This document shows, in pieces, positions 25,794 to 38,604 of a stretch of DNA of 64,000 nucleotides; within the stretch, counting starts at the first letter, position 1; each line of letters opens with the position of its first letter. The translations under genes were made by a program, and so were the position numbers. This DNA is from Siphlonurus alternatus. Lineage: Eukaryota; Arthropoda; Insecta; Ephemeroptera; Siphlonuridae. The stretch covers positions 17,116,124 through 17,180,123 of the forward strand of contig OX463784.1 of the NCBI GenBank assembly GCA_949825025.1. The letters run 5' to 3'. The notes beneath the pieces were generated by a model that saw nothing but the letters and a program-made list of their open reading frames with translations, was not told the origin of the DNA and did not search any database.

Positions 25794-26997
25794 TACAATA
25801 TTGCTAACACTAATTAAATTTACAATTTGTGGGTTTTATTATTACCATTATAGCAAAGTAATTTCATTTTGACATGAAGTAAAACATAATGGAAGTATAA
25901 AACAAATATGATATAAAAACCAGACAGCTACAATCCAAGTTATGAAACATTTTTTATAGTGGTAGTAATTAAATTCTCTTTCCTAAAAATATTAACAAGA
26001 ATCACTGATCAAATCTGACATTTCATTTTATATACACAAGAGTGTAGAAGGGTCTTCATTCTATGGTCTCAGAGTGTTCATTTCTGTCTCTGTCAGAATC
26101 CATTTATATTATTCCATCACGCATCACAGCTCTATATAGATTTAAGGGTAAAATTTATCTTTGTCCTTTATGATGTTTAATAAAAATAAAAAAAATAGTA
26201 AACAATGATATAGAAAATGTGTTTTGTTGTAGCAGGTTTCAGTTTTCACATAAAAACAACTCAGTCTTTCATCTATTTTATATTATATAATATATATTGT
26301 AGGCATTAATTTTAAATGAAGAAAAAAATATAAAAATATCCTGTTCCATCAAAAAAGTATCTATAAAACATTATTTTGTTCTTTTGGCCAGAAAATCGAA
26401 CACGAATGATGTTCAAATAAAAAAAGACTAGTTAATAATACAATTTTCTACTCGAACACGTATTCTAGGATGACACTTTTTTTATGTTATTTTTGTTCAC
26501 GTTTGAATGACGTAAAAAACAAGTGACAATGGTAGTGAGGGTCGAGTAGTCGACCGTGAATCGTTTAACACACGTGAGTGATAGCACTATTTTTTTTTAT
26601 AATATAGATAGAAAAAAAAAAAAAAAAAACAGAACAGAACTGACAACAGCATGAGCTGTTTATTTTTTTATAATTATTTATTTGGTTATAAATTATTACT
26701 AAAACATTGTATTTTTTATCATTTTTTATGTTGACGTATTACTTTCAAGGATTCAAGGAAATTATAATAAAAAAAAATCATTTATGAGATACATGCATAA
26801 TAAACAAAGGACTCAATTCAAGCAGATAGGTAATATTTTTATTTATTTATTATTATTATTTATTAACCATGCATGGTTTAGCGTTCAACATTACTCAATG
26901 CACTAAACGTGAATGGATAATTCTGAATAACTGCTTCGTAAATCGTGCATGGTCATTTTTTTCTGTGTAAGTAAAATATAGGGCCTCAGATATTATT
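25794..26997. other. AT-rich stretch, nothing recognised
   Basis: Poly(A) run at 26,611-26,629; no gene recognised. Confidence 0.5.
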
Positions 26998-27140
26998 AAG
27001 GGGCATTCACAAAGCCTTAAGGCCACATTTAAGGCTCAATAATTTAAGACCAGAAATTTTGGCTCTAAAAAACACGTCTAAAATCAAGCTTTAAATCTTC
27101 GAGCCTTAAATGTGGCCTTAAGACTTTGTGAATGCCCCTT
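26998..27140. mobile_element. Foldback MITE family J, copy 1
   Basis: Arms AAGGGGCATTCACAAAG and CTTTGTGAATGCCCCTT, with inner arms CCTTAAGGCCACATTTAAGG and CCTTAAATGTGGCCTTAAG. 143 bp. Confidence 0.85.
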
Positions 27141-28431
27141 ATGCTCTTTTAAGTTTAAGTATTTTGAAAGTTAATTAAAATATTGTACTTTTAATCAAAA
27201 CGTATAGGATTTCAGAGAAATTACTCTTTCCATGGTATATATACAATGATTATGTGTATATACATGTATAAATCTATGGGTAATTTCTCATTATTAATAA
27301 TATATAAACCTTAATATATTTAAAAACACATTTGTGTATAACTTTTCCTTTACACGCACTTTGTACACATATTTTAATTTATAACATTATTATTACTAAA
27401 AATTTGTTTGTAAAAATAATTTATTTTTAAAAAAAATGCATAAAAATATTGAAATCACTGTTTTAGTGCATGTAATGCAATAATAACATATATAAAAAAT
27501 TAAATGTATATGTACAATAACTACAGCAACAAAATTTTATTTTCACGTCCCAAAAATTTCAATGTTTTTATAAAATTTATAATTTCCTGTTATATATTTG
27601 AGACATTGTTGACACTCAAACAATCACGCAAGAATCAACTCTTAAAAATAAGGTATAATAAAGGTTAACAAAAAGTTGGTACGGAAATAGTTATAAAAAA
27701 ACTGACAAGGACAAATCAGTCATATGTATAAATAATCAAGTACTTCAATGTTGCTCCACCCAATTCAACCTACATGTCATCAAATTTTGACAGCTACAAC
27801 GAAGGATTATACATTCAGGATCTCTATAAGCCATGGTAAAAGTAGATGCTAATTTGCCTACTGCTGTACTGTATAATAAACCTCGTTCATACGCATGACA
27901 TAAAAAAACGTGGTAGGTAAACACCTTTGCTGATTGCAAGTTGTCAAGCATGTAATGTAGTTTGTTATTTTTATAATTTTATTTTATCAAGTTTGCATTC
28001 TTTTATCAAATAACTATTATTTATTTGAAATCTTGTACAAAAATTTATTTTGCTCGAATCAGAGCGTTCTAAATATAAATAAATTTAATAAATGCCTGCA
28101 CAAGAACGTTTACTCCAAATAAGAGAACAAATAAATGCTTCTTTTTGTTAAAATTATTATCTTTACTAATTAAAAAAATTATTTTAAACAATAATTATAA
28201 TTATATTATAATGATGTTCTTTTGTACATATATTACATAATAGAGTTAATTTATTGATACGAATTATACACAAAGCTGTAGTCTGTTTTTGAATAAAAAA
28301 TATATATGGACAAATAAATACCAATTAAAGGACTTATTCGTTCATTGAAATTATGTTACTTTATTATTTAACAAACGTTCATGTATGATCTGTAATATAT
28401 GTTAAATAGCAAGACATGTATGTGTATATTA
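27141..28431. other. AT-rich stretch; one orphan open frame
   Basis: A 68-codon minus-strand frame at 27,745-27,951 ends YRDPECIILRCSCQNLMTCR and is less AT-biased than its surroundings, but no domain or splice context was recognised, so it is left as unassigned. Confidence 0.35.
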
Positions 28432-28725
28432 ATACCGACCTTAAAATTTTTATTGCAGAAATGGATAGAGGGTGCAAAGTTATGCTACTCTGATTTTTTT
28501 CAGATTTTTTAGAGCCCGGCAAATATTTTTTAAAAATATTGAAAGTACAGAAAAAGTGCCGCCTCTTGCAGATAGGACCCAAAAGGGATGTGGATTCGAA
28601 CCCGACCTCGCCAAAACTTTTTAGCAATACTTCCCGGTCCCTAAAAAATCTGAAAAAAATCGGAGTAGCATAACTTTGCACCCTCTATCCATTTCTGCAA
28701 TAAAAATTTTTGAAGTCGGTACTCC
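28432..28725. mobile_element. MITE superfamily T, subfamily A, copy 2
   Basis: Inner arms TATTGCAGAAATGGATAGAG, GGTGCAAAGTTATGCTACTC are mirrored almost perfectly at the right. Outer ends are ACCGACCTTAAAA and AAGTCGGTACTCC. The centre holds GGATTCGAACCCGACCTCGC, a minus-strand Pol III B-box-like word. Confidence 0.88.
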
Positions 28726-29480
28726 ATACACATGCAAGATGTATATTTATATATATTTGTCACTTTGAATTATGTTTTCCACGGTTCCTTTTATAATACA
28801 TTCTACAAGTATTTGAACAAGCTGTGAAATTTGTTTATTTAATTATCACATTAAGTTCAATTTATTACATTAAGTTGCACAGCATGCATCTAACAAGTTG
28901 ATAAGATGTTCAAAACTTATAATTACACGTCTAGTGACCGCAGTGCAGTCTATAGTGACAACAGCTGAGTTAACATGGCACTTACCAATGCACGTTTGTC
29001 TTTCAGAACTTGGAGAACTTAACTTGTAACATTATATTGAATTACAATTTAATTATAATTAATTTCTATTTGAATATTCTCGTAAGTCTCAAAGTCTATT
29101 TAACATGCTCTTGGTACGTGCAGAACATACTTTTTATTTTTATCGGTTAAAAAAACTTAAAAACACAAAAAGAGAAATTGCATCAAGAAACTTATTATAC
29201 TGTGAAAAGAAGAAATAAATTATGTGAATATATGACAATTCATATAAAAGTACTTTTAAAAAAAAAAACTAAGTTGCAATATTTACTATATTAGTAAAGT
29301 GTTAAAATAACCAATTAACTTGTCATAATGTATAGACTTTTAATTGAATTTAAAAGTTGTGTGTTAAAAATATTATGCGGTGCTAATGTGATGTTTAAAA
29401 GGACACAATTTTAATTATTATATTAATTTTTAAATATTGTTTGGGTATATATGTTTGAATGAATTAAATTTAATTTAGGC
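28726..29480. other. AT-rich stretch, nothing recognised
   Basis: No gene or repeat family recognised. Confidence 0.5.
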
Positions 29481-29499
29481 TAATTTTAATTAGAATTAA

Positions 29500-29578
29500 G
29501 TATGTTACATATTTTATGTAATAATTGACGTGATCCATGCTGTACAGCCTATGATCGAAATAAAAATTTGAATTTGAA
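29500..29578 (+). mobile_element. LINE 3' end
   Basis: CATGCTGTACAGCCTATGAT then CGAAATAAAAATTTGAATTTGA: an AATAAA-like signal plus ATTTGAA tandem tail, as at the 3' ends of non-LTR retrotransposons. Upstream limit unknown. Confidence 0.45.
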
Positions 29579-29737
29579 AATATAATATAAAGCGCATGCA
29601 TATGCAGTTGTCACTCTTTGAGAATAATATTATACAAAGTGCATGAAAAGAAATAAATGTACATGGTCTTGGCATAATGTCTCTCTTTAAATCATAGGTG
29701 CAAATAAAATATAATTATTATTATTCACAAAAAAAAT

Positions 29738-29844
<107 letters not shown>

Positions 29845-30429
29845 CAAAGTCAGTGTATAAAAAATTGTAAAAAAAAATGTATAATAGAGTCGTTTTTTTA
29901 TACAGTATAGAGTCGACAGATTGGCTTCCTATATAATAAAAAAAATATAAAATGTATTTTAGAGTTTTTTATTGTGAAAATTACATAATGGCACTTGTGA
30001 GGTTATAAAAATCATGATGGTTGCATTTGCAGGGTTTGAGAGAAGAAGATATATAGATTATATAAATTTATATTTATATTATACGAAAAATTGAAAAGTC
30101 AAGAAAGATGTGCAATTATATTATAATATTATAGTTATTATATACAGTTTAATCTACAATTAAGGTGGTTGCATGAGCAACGCAATCAGTCTACTTTACA
30201 GGGGATGAGTGAAAACATGCGCGCGCAGGCCGCCATGACGGTGGAGCAGTAGAGAATTCTGCATGCAGGCAAGAGATTAAAAAAATAGATTATAAATTAT
30301 TTAATATGAAAATAAAAATGTGAAGTGAACAAAAGGTTTAAAATTAAATTTACAAACTTTTGCTCACCTCGGAATTTTGAATTTTTTCTTTTTATATTCT
30401 TTAATCTTTTGTTTTATGCTCATACATGG

Positions 30430-30970
30430 CTTTTTAGCTCCATCAACAAGGATGCTGACGACCGTTAAAACTCGGAATGTGACGTCATATTCAAGGACCT
30501 AATATTTATAATCTGTCTATGATAGCATGGGTGTGTGGGAGAGAGAGAGTCAGAGAGGGCGGAACAAGGGCTTTCAACAACAATGGGTATTAATATTAAG
30601 CCCTTAAATATAAAAAAGGAATTCATGACCCTTAGTCATGCAAGCTTAAGTCAGACGAGGGAGCGCACTTGATGACCTTGTGTCCGTCTGGATGTACCTT
30701 GCTAGGTCAGAGGGTGCCACGAGTAGTTTGTACTGCTTGAGTAGGTTTAGGTGACAAAATGTTAGAGGGCTTATAATTCAACTATGGAAATGACGGTAAG
30801 GAAGCGTAAGTATGAAACGCTGCAATGACGCAATTGAAAATGGTCACCTTTGGAAGCTGAAGGGGGCGTGGTGGTTCTGTGTCTCCGGATAGAGAACAGC
30901 TGGTTGGGAGGTCAGGTCACGGCAGGGATGTTTGCTGGGGGCTGATTACCGGTGCCTTTAGTCTAATGTC
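30430..30970. other. GC-richer non-coding island with CRE
   Basis: A 500-base block of near-balanced composition without a frame of 60 codons. It starts with CTCGGAATGTGACGTCATAT (CRE at 30,480), related to CGATCGGAATATGACGTCAT at 31,771-31,790. Could be a regulatory region, a non-coding transcript or an old repeat. Confidence 0.35.
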
Positions 30971-32811
30971 ACAGAGTTATGTGTTTTGTTGTTATCTTTT
31001 TCTCCCTTTATCACTGTGCATTGTATTGATATGGAATATAGAGTAAAATAAATGACATATGATAAGTCATAGGGGAAATTTCAATTTGTAATAAATAGCA
31101 TGTGAAATATTATAATGAAATTAGCAGCATATTCTGTGAAACACACGCATACACTAAAATAATATTATTTATTCATGCCAAAACAAATAGCCGTAGTATA
31201 TTATATAAAATATACCATATAATAGAATATTAAATTATATTCTGACTGAGCTTCCATCATAAAAGTCAAAGTGCGGGTTAGTATTCTTTCAATTTCTTGC
31301 TATATTGTATACAGTATACATATAATATACTATAGCTATATAAAATAAATTATTATACATACTTTCGCACTTCAAAACTTCATGTAGGAGATCGAGATGA
31401 AAACATTCTATACGTAACTTTAAACAAGTAACACATCAGTGGAACAGCCATTGAACAATCCTTGTACTTCCAGTACTGCAATGCATATTATAGAAATAAA
31501 ATGGTACCCAAATTTAATAGCATAATTATATTTTATAAAGAGGTGCATTGATAATTAAGTAATCAAGGCATTATAGATAAAGTTTAATTTTATATCAGGT
31601 TTAAATTTGTTGATTTTGATTCCTGCATGCAGTAATAAAAATAAACTAAACCTGGTTCTAAAGTTGATAGGGTGATTTTTAAAATGATTTTTTTTAAATA
31701 ATTACTCCAATATTGTGACTTGCTTTATATAGATAGCCCAGTAGGATGGCTGCTGTCAGTAGGAGTGACTCGATCGGAATATGACGTCATAATTGAAGGG
31801 CTTTATAGATAATTTAATTAAGTTAAAGAGTGCATCATTGCTTAGGATCACGTGCAAAAATGTACCCAAGTATTCAATATGAAGAATGAAGTGATTTTTT
31901 TTTTCAGAAACAAAATAAATTTTAATAACGTAAACTTTTTTTTTAATAATCTAATTTAATGTTTTAAATTATCTAGCTACGCTCTTTTTAGAAATTGTCT
32001 CAATTTTATAATAAAACAAATTTAAAAAGTTCAAAAGATTGCTTCCTTCACAACTTTTTAATAATCTCGTTTCAAAATAGACGATCGTAAAGATTGTTTG
32101 TCAAAACTTTAATAAAAATTGAAACCTAAGATAAAAAAATTAAAATCCAATAACGTTCCCTTCCCCCGAAAATTACCCATGCCATGACACTGAATTAACC
32201 AAATCTTTTTGAAAAAATGGTGAGATTGTTAAGTTATCTTTAGTATGTAATTTATAAAAAATATTATTTTTAAATTCAATTTAAGATATTTACATTGAAA
32301 CCATACATTTTATAAATAAATTATTCTCCCTTTATATTACAAATTCTACGTCATATTTCTATGCATTATTCATAAAAAGATTTAAAATTGCACAATATCA
32401 TGTCTTATATAAATTATAGACTTAAATTGTCAAGTACAATTATGTTCACTTGCACAATTTACTGTAAGATGTCGTATAAAAAAAACTTCATTTTGCTTCT
32501 AGGCAAATATAAAACTATGCACTTAGCTATTATTGTAAGAATCTTTTATAATAAAAAATATGATATTTGATATCATTTTTTTACATAAAAAACGAAAGAG
32601 AAACATGTTCGGTGACTTTTTCTTTCACCCCCTCTTTTGTGTAATACTTACATAAGACTTTTGTGGTAGTAAAAACCTTTGAAGTGTTTCATGACTATAT
32701 ACAGTCTTTAGTATTATAGTACAGTTCTGTGTCTCCCTCATTCAAATCCACGTCTTTGGTGCTTTTTTCTCTCAATATACTAAAACAGTTCTCAAATATA
32801 GACGATTTATT
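30971..32811. other. AT-rich stretch with a second CRE block
   Basis: Apart from the CRE-containing block at 31,735-31,800 nothing was recognised up to the AIG1-like exon. Confidence 0.45.
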
Positions 32812-32967
32812 ATGAAGTTTTTAATATTCTTTCATTTATCTGTGTTATTATTTACAATATTTTCAATGTTATATGATTATTTTTATGTTAATATACCTTT
32901 AGATACTTTTCCATTTCCTATTGGATATAGTGGTAAATTATTATTTTTAACATATTGGAATTTGGTA
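32812..32967 (+). pseudogene. First exon of a diverged AIG1/ADTRP-like paralogue (incomplete gene)
   Basis: The open frame starts MKFLIFFHLSVLLFTIF and contains YSGKLLFLTYWNL, then donor GTAAGT. It aligns along its length with exon 1 of the intact gene 7.8 kb downstream. The shared features are a hydrophobic helix, a Y-F/Y-V-x-I-P core, YxGKxxxLTxW with the putative catalytic Thr, and a splice after the fourth codon from that Thr in the same phase 0. Codons are A/T-ending, unlike the GC-richer later exons of the intact gene. The frame reads on to a stop at 33,009 if not spliced. I could not find exons 2-5 downstream, so this is either a fragment of a duplicated gene, a gene with very long introns interrupted by MITEs, or a gene whose other exons have diverged past recognition. 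Marked pseudogene provisionally. Confidence 0.55.
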
Positions 32968-33030
32968 AGTATTTTTATAATTTATGTAATAATGTGTATA
33001 CTTTTTTAAGAAAATTAATAACTTAATTAT

Positions 33031-33173
33031 AGGAGGGCATTCACAAACCACTTTAACTCTCACTTTAGCCTCGATTTTTATCCTGGGTGCTAAATCAGGG
33101 GCTAACCATGTTTAGCATCCGGGATAAAAATCGAGGCTAAAGTGGGGGTTAAAATGCTTTGTGAATGCCCCCC
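33031..33173. mobile_element. Foldback MITE family J, copy 2
   Basis: Arms AGGGCATTCACAAA and TTTGTGAATGCCC as in the 26,998 element; inner arms CTTTAGCCTCGATTTTTATC and its complement. It lies about 65 bp downstream of the AIG1-like exon's donor, inside what would be its first intron. Confidence 0.85.
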
Positions 33174-34605
33174 ACAAATTCCTAATTCTCTGATGTCATT
33201 TGCACTCATATCTAATGCCGTCCTCTATTATATTACTCACATGATGTAAATGTAACATTAATGGATTTTTTGTACGCGGTTCTACTTTTAATTTAAAATA
33301 TTTCCATTAATTGATAACTTATGTAACGACATGATAATATGCTACATTGTTCTTGCATCAGCTGTTTTAATTTTTATGGTTTCTCTACAAAGAGAAATCA
33401 ATACTTCTATAGTAAATGAAAGCTATTTATAGCTTAATTTATATATAATAGGAACTAACTTATTTTTCACATATTTAAAATAATATCGACCTATCGACGG
33501 TACTATACAATTATCATGTCCATGAAATTAATATGAAAATTTTGTTAAATAATTGCTAAGACTGAAACGTAGTGAATTTTAAATTATAGTTCATTAAATT
33601 TAATATTTAAACAATATTTTTTTTTTAATTAATGCAGTAAGAAAATGTAACCTGAATATATTACAAGCTACATATTTAAATTTTAAAAAATAATAATAGT
33701 TATTTTTATATATATTTACGTATAAATAGTAAATTTTTATTTTTTAACTATTTCATTGAAATGGGTCATACTACAAATTAAATATCTATATACCACTATA
33801 CTATATACTAAATTTATACAAATTCAACCACGTATAAAATAACTAAATATGTTAATTCTTTCTTTTGAAATTTTTTATTGCTGTCAATTGTTTCATCCCT
33901 TAAATTTATAAAACATATTCTAATTAATTTTTAATTCTCCTATATAATTAAAATTTAAACACTTATGAATTACACAAAAACTATAAAATTCAGAACCTGA
34001 ATTTTCTTTTTATATTAATTTATTTATACTGCATATTTTATTTAATTACATTTTCATCACATTATAAATATGCCTTGGGAGATGTTGAGTAGTTTAATTA
34101 TATATATGCAATGCTGCTTTACCAGCCTATTTCTTTGAAGCTAGACTATATCAAACGTACATATACCCTTGAGGTAGACTCTCATTAATACAAGTGTCAC
34201 CTTAGTCGTCTTTGAACTTTGATATGCGATATGCCAACATGATCACTACGTTGATGATGAAACTTTTTGATCAAAAAATTTTTCAAATTACTTTGCTGTC
34301 CGGTTTTTATACAAAACAAGCTTCGCAATAAGACTTGTGTTTATTAAATATGAATGGAAAAGTTTAATTAGCTTCAATATATTGTTTTTTTCTTTCTTAT
34401 TTTATAATTTTTACAAGTACTTTACATAATATAATAAATATATATTAAACAAAATTTAATGCAGTGAGTGTAATTTTTATATTTATTTATTAGTGAAAGA
34501 GCTAGAGAGAAGAAAAATACATTAAATAATAAATATTAATAAAAAAAATATTATTTATAAATAAATCTTAATGTAAACATTACAATTTAATGTAAAGTAA
34601 ACGTT
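33174..34605. other. AT-rich stretch, nothing recognised
   Basis: Searched for AIG1-like exons 2-5 in all frames by eye without success. Confidence 0.45.

Positions 34606-34675
<70 letters not shown>
34606..34675. repeat. (GA)n microsatellite
   Basis: About 35 GA units with one interruption near 34,620. Confidence 0.97.
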
Positions 34676-34680
<5 letters not shown>

Positions 34681-34887
34681 TTTTACCTTCTGTTAGTTAC
34701 TCGAGTATAATATTTTATTTAGATAGATATAAATATATTACACCTTTTATAAATACGCATTATAGTCGCAATATCCCTAAATTATAAATTATTCATTATT
34801 TAATACTTATAAATTTGTAATTAAAATCATACTAAACTTATCAAGAATTATTATTAATAGTTAATGTCATGCACTATTCATATAATA

Positions 34888-35090
34888 TACGGCGGATTCA
34901 ATTATGCTACAGTCGCGATGCGACGCAATTTTGGTCCACTGCAACGTGTAAAAATCGTTTGCCGCAAGCGAATTCGTCACGTTGCGGCAGCGATGTACTT
35001 TTAATCACTGAATGTGGACAACAATGGAAGTTACAGCTAGCAAGTTCGCATTATTCGCGTTATCGTCTGAAAATTACCAAAAATGTAAAA
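34888..35090 (+). mobile_element. MITE family G, diverged copy
   Basis: GGCGGATTCAATTATGCTAC, CGCGATGCGACGCAATTTTG and GGACAACAATGGAAGTTACAG match the family core with many substitutions; the right end is eroded. Confidence 0.65.
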
Positions 35091-35214
35091 CAGATGGTGA
35101 GTTCTTGAAATTGTAATATAGTATATAATTATGTTGATGGTTGTATTATGAAATGTAAATTAAAACTTGAGAACTACAAAGAAAATGAGAAACTTTTTAG
35201 ACAAATTCTAAAAT

Positions 35215-35430
35215 TAAAGGTGGATTCAGATGGCGGCAACGGCGACGCGGCGCGATTTTAACTTAAAAGCTGCGAAATCCTATGCGGCGGCGAATTCGCA
35301 GGTAATCGCGTTAATTACGATGCTCTTTTTCTTTTAATCGCCCAATATGGCCGCCAATGGATGTTACAGCAAATGCGCATTAATTCGCGTCGCGCCGCGT
35401 GATAAAAACCGCCATCTGAATGCACCTTTA
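35215..35430 (+). mobile_element. MITE family G, copy 5 (best terminal repeats)
   Basis: Left TAAAGGTGGATTCAGATGGC and right GCCATCTGAATGCACCTTTA are near-perfect inverted repeats; subterminal GACGCGGCGCGA is mirrored by TCGCGTCGCGCCGCG. 216 bp, no coding capacity. Confidence 0.88.
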
Positions 35431-35543
35431 CAAAGGAAAATTTATGAAATATGACATGATAACATAATGAAAATTGAGTCACATCGTCTCTGTACCACCC
35501 CCGTGTAAAGATTGCGTCAAATTAAATTGAAAATAGGTGTCTA

Positions 35544-35673
35544 TAGGTCTGTTCGTAAACCCTACTCGGTGTACACTTTCTACACCCAATCGACCTTATA
35601 ATATATATCCCATGTACATAAGGTCGATTGGGTGCAGAAAGTGTACACCTAGCAGGGTTTACGAACAGGCCTT
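35544..35673. mobile_element. Foldback MITE family K, copy 1
   Basis: Arms TAGGTCTGTTCGTAAACCCT and AGGGTTTACGAACAGGCCTTA, with inner arms GTGTACACTTTCTACACCC and its complement. 130 bp. A second copy with the same ends is at 63,323. Confidence 0.85.
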
Positions 35674-37600
35674 AAATATTCCTTAATTTTTTTTCATGTT
35701 TGAAATGTCTTCAGTCATTGGTAGAGAGTTTGTAACGAAGTGCCTGATTGGCCGAAATACTTCTGACGAAAACAAAGTTGAATTGACAACCAACCAATTT
35801 ATATACATATTTAAGGAATTAACATCCTAACTTTTATATTAAATTTAATTAAAAATATTTATGATAAATATTATCATTTTCCATCATTTTCCACCTGCAT
35901 GGTGTTTTCACAACCAATCAGCATATTATTATATATATAACAAAAACAAATTATAAATAAAACTCCATGACAACTTTTTAGTTATTTTATAGCTAATATA
36001 AGAATATTTTATTAATTAATTTCAAATCTTGTTTTAAATATAATACTTTAAGTAATAATTTTCTAATTAATATAAAATGCCTTGACTTTGGTATTTAAAT
36101 TGAAATTAAAGTTCTAGGTCAAAAGTTTCTCATCGTTAAGGGATGAAATACATAAGGGAAATTACGAGCTTTAATATATTGAAGAAGGAAACTTGAGTCA
36201 CGTCGTATAGTTTTATTAATTTAAGATTATCACCGGAAGTATACGGAAGTACGAAGCTTTTTCCAGTCTAATTTGCAGACTTTATCTAAAATCTATATAT
36301 GCTTGATAAAAATTCATCTCAAAATATAATGTTTTAAATTCCAACACATAAATTATAAAAAAAACTTCCGATTCCATATAATCCATACATATATAATACT
36401 GCATAATTGTATTTTTGTAAACATATAGCTATCAATTAGCTATCGAATTTATATATACGTACGAAAATAACAAATTAATAAACTATTACGTAGCAAGCTA
36501 TGTACGCTAAACAATCACACTTAAATATTAATAAATACTGAATTTTATTATAATTCCGTATAATTAATTTCACTTTAATATAAGGATTCATTACGATTAA
36601 ATACATTTACTATATAATTGAACCTCATTACCAGTACTTATCGTACATAAGTACATCGTCTAACGTAAGTACAAATTATATGTACTAATTTCTAATTTGT
36701 ACTTACTGGGGTATACTAATTTTACTGGGGTAAATTTAAGTATATAAATTGTCCTTAGATTAATTGAGTATCTAAAAATTAAGTGTGATGTCACTATTAA
36801 TAATAAATACAGTAGTCACTCAATTTAATGATGATATCTTTATTATTAAACTTGTTTACGAAATGAAATATCTCTACACCAACATGGGACTAACAGACAA
36901 GCTGGAGATTTTAGTTCCCCCGAGTGCAGTTCGTTCTGGTTTATTTGAGCGTCTCCTGTGTATTATGCAACCATTCTTGCTAGCTTAGAGTTTGTGGTTT
37001 AAAAATTAATATATAAGGCTGACTTTTAAAGCGGAATTGTAAATAAATAAATAAATAATAAAAAAAAATGTTTTTTTTTTTTCATATTTTTTAATGATTA
37101 ACCTTATAAGTTACTTCGGAGTCAAAGGAAATTTCTGTATGATGGAATTGAATGAAATTAGTTTTAAAAATTCGAGAAAATGCATCAAATCTTAATAGCT
37201 TCAAGGGTTTCAGCAAAATCAAGGGGGGTGTCATAGTTTCCTCACAAAAGCTCCATTTCCGGTTTCCATCCATAAGGCTAATGTTAAATTTAATTCTACC
37301 ACCAGTTTTCTCAAAACTGATCTGACAGATCCACTTTAAAATATGCATGCCATCATTGCAAGTCTTGTAGCATTCAAGGGAGCTGATTCTGAGATCTCAA
37401 TCAACTGAGGTCACTCTTTAAATGTATACGTGTAAATAAAATAATTTATATTTTTAAATATAATATTAAATACAATTAAAAATATAAATGTCACTGTCTT
37501 TCATGTTTATTTTTAATTTACTTATAAAAGCATGTTTGTCATTTTTTTGTTGATAATTATTGGGCAATATCTAATGAAATTTATTATCATGTATTTATTA
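35674..37600. other. AT-rich stretch with two orphan frames
   Basis: Frames at 36,785-36,988 (+) and 37,091-37,348 (-) were inspected. The latter reads DGMHILKWICQISFEKTGG and looks protein-like, but no family was recognised and no splice model was possible. Confidence 0.35.
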
Positions 37601-37935
37601 AATGGACAACATACACATGAAAAAATTTTATTGCAGAAATGAATAGATGTTACCAAATTATGATACTCTGAATTTTTTCAGATTTTTTTGAAACCCGGAA
37701 CTATTTTTAAATAATTATTGAAAGTCCTGTGATTTCAGTTGGCACCCCTGCAGCCTTAATAAAAAGGATAGAGACTGGACGCCTATTGACGCCTCCAGGG
37801 GGCGTGGCCGCACTTTCAATAATTATTTAAAAATAGTTCTGGGTCTCAAAAAAATCTGAAAGAATTCAGAGTAGCATAATTTGGTACCCTCTATTCATTT
37901 CTGCAATAAAATTTTTTCATGTATCATTGTCCATT
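37601..37935. mobile_element. MITE superfamily T, subfamily B, copy 2
   Basis: Outer ends AATGGACAACATACACATGA and the complement of CATGTATCATTGTCCATTA; inner arm TTATTGCAGAAATGAATAGA mirrored at the right. The centre carries GACTGGACGCCTATTGACGC and lacks a CRE. Confidence 0.85.
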
Positions 37936-38278
37936 AAGCAAAGTTTTGCCTTTTTTATATCAGAACGTGCCATGCAATTGTGATAATATTTTTTACACTT
38001 GTAATATATTTATAAGTTTATATAACTACTATAATATTAATTATATTTTGAACTACATGTATATACAGAGGCAAAAATTAAAATTAACGTATTCATGTTT
38101 TTATAAAAAAGTTATTATTAATATAAGATTTTTTAATGCCTTCTGATATTGTGTTTAATCATATTTAATGATATAAAAAAATTATAACGTTTAAATAAAA
38201 TATAACCAAAAGCTTAAATAATAATTATTATATTCTGTATCATTTTATTATCTACGCAACTCCCCATTATAATAATTA

Positions 38279-38604
38279 TAATGGAGTATCGACCTCAATT
38301 TTTTATATTGCAGAAATGGATAGAGGGTGCAAAGTTATGCTATGATTTTTTTTTTTTCAGATTTTTTACAGTGCTGGAAGTATTTTTAAAAAATTATTGA
38401 TAGTCCTTTTTGTGACGTAACGCGGCGGTAATCCTATCCTTTTCTTAAGGAGAGGCGCCTCGTGACGTCACAAAATGGACTTTCAATAATTTTTTTAAAA
38501 ATACACTTCCAAGGTTGTAAATAATCTGAAAAAAATCAGGGTAGCATAACTTTGCTCTGCAACAATAAAAAATAATAAATAAAAATGAGGTCGATACTCC
38601 ATTA
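38279..38604. mobile_element. MITE superfamily T, subfamily A, copy 3
   Basis: Outer ends TAATGGAGTATCGACCTC and GAGGTCGATACTCCATTA are perfect inverted repeats; inner arm TATTGCAGAAATGGATAGAG. Unlike the other A copies, its centre is of the subfamily B type, with GTGACGTAACGCGGCGG and CTCGTGACGTCACAAAA. Confidence 0.88.

Noticed and set aside
28379..28681. 100-codon minus-strand frame
   Set aside because: Lies within a MITE of superfamily T; the frame is not preserved in the other copies.
37091..37348. 85-codon minus-strand frame with LKWICQISFEK
   Set aside because: Looks somewhat protein-like, but no family, start context or splice partners could be identified.
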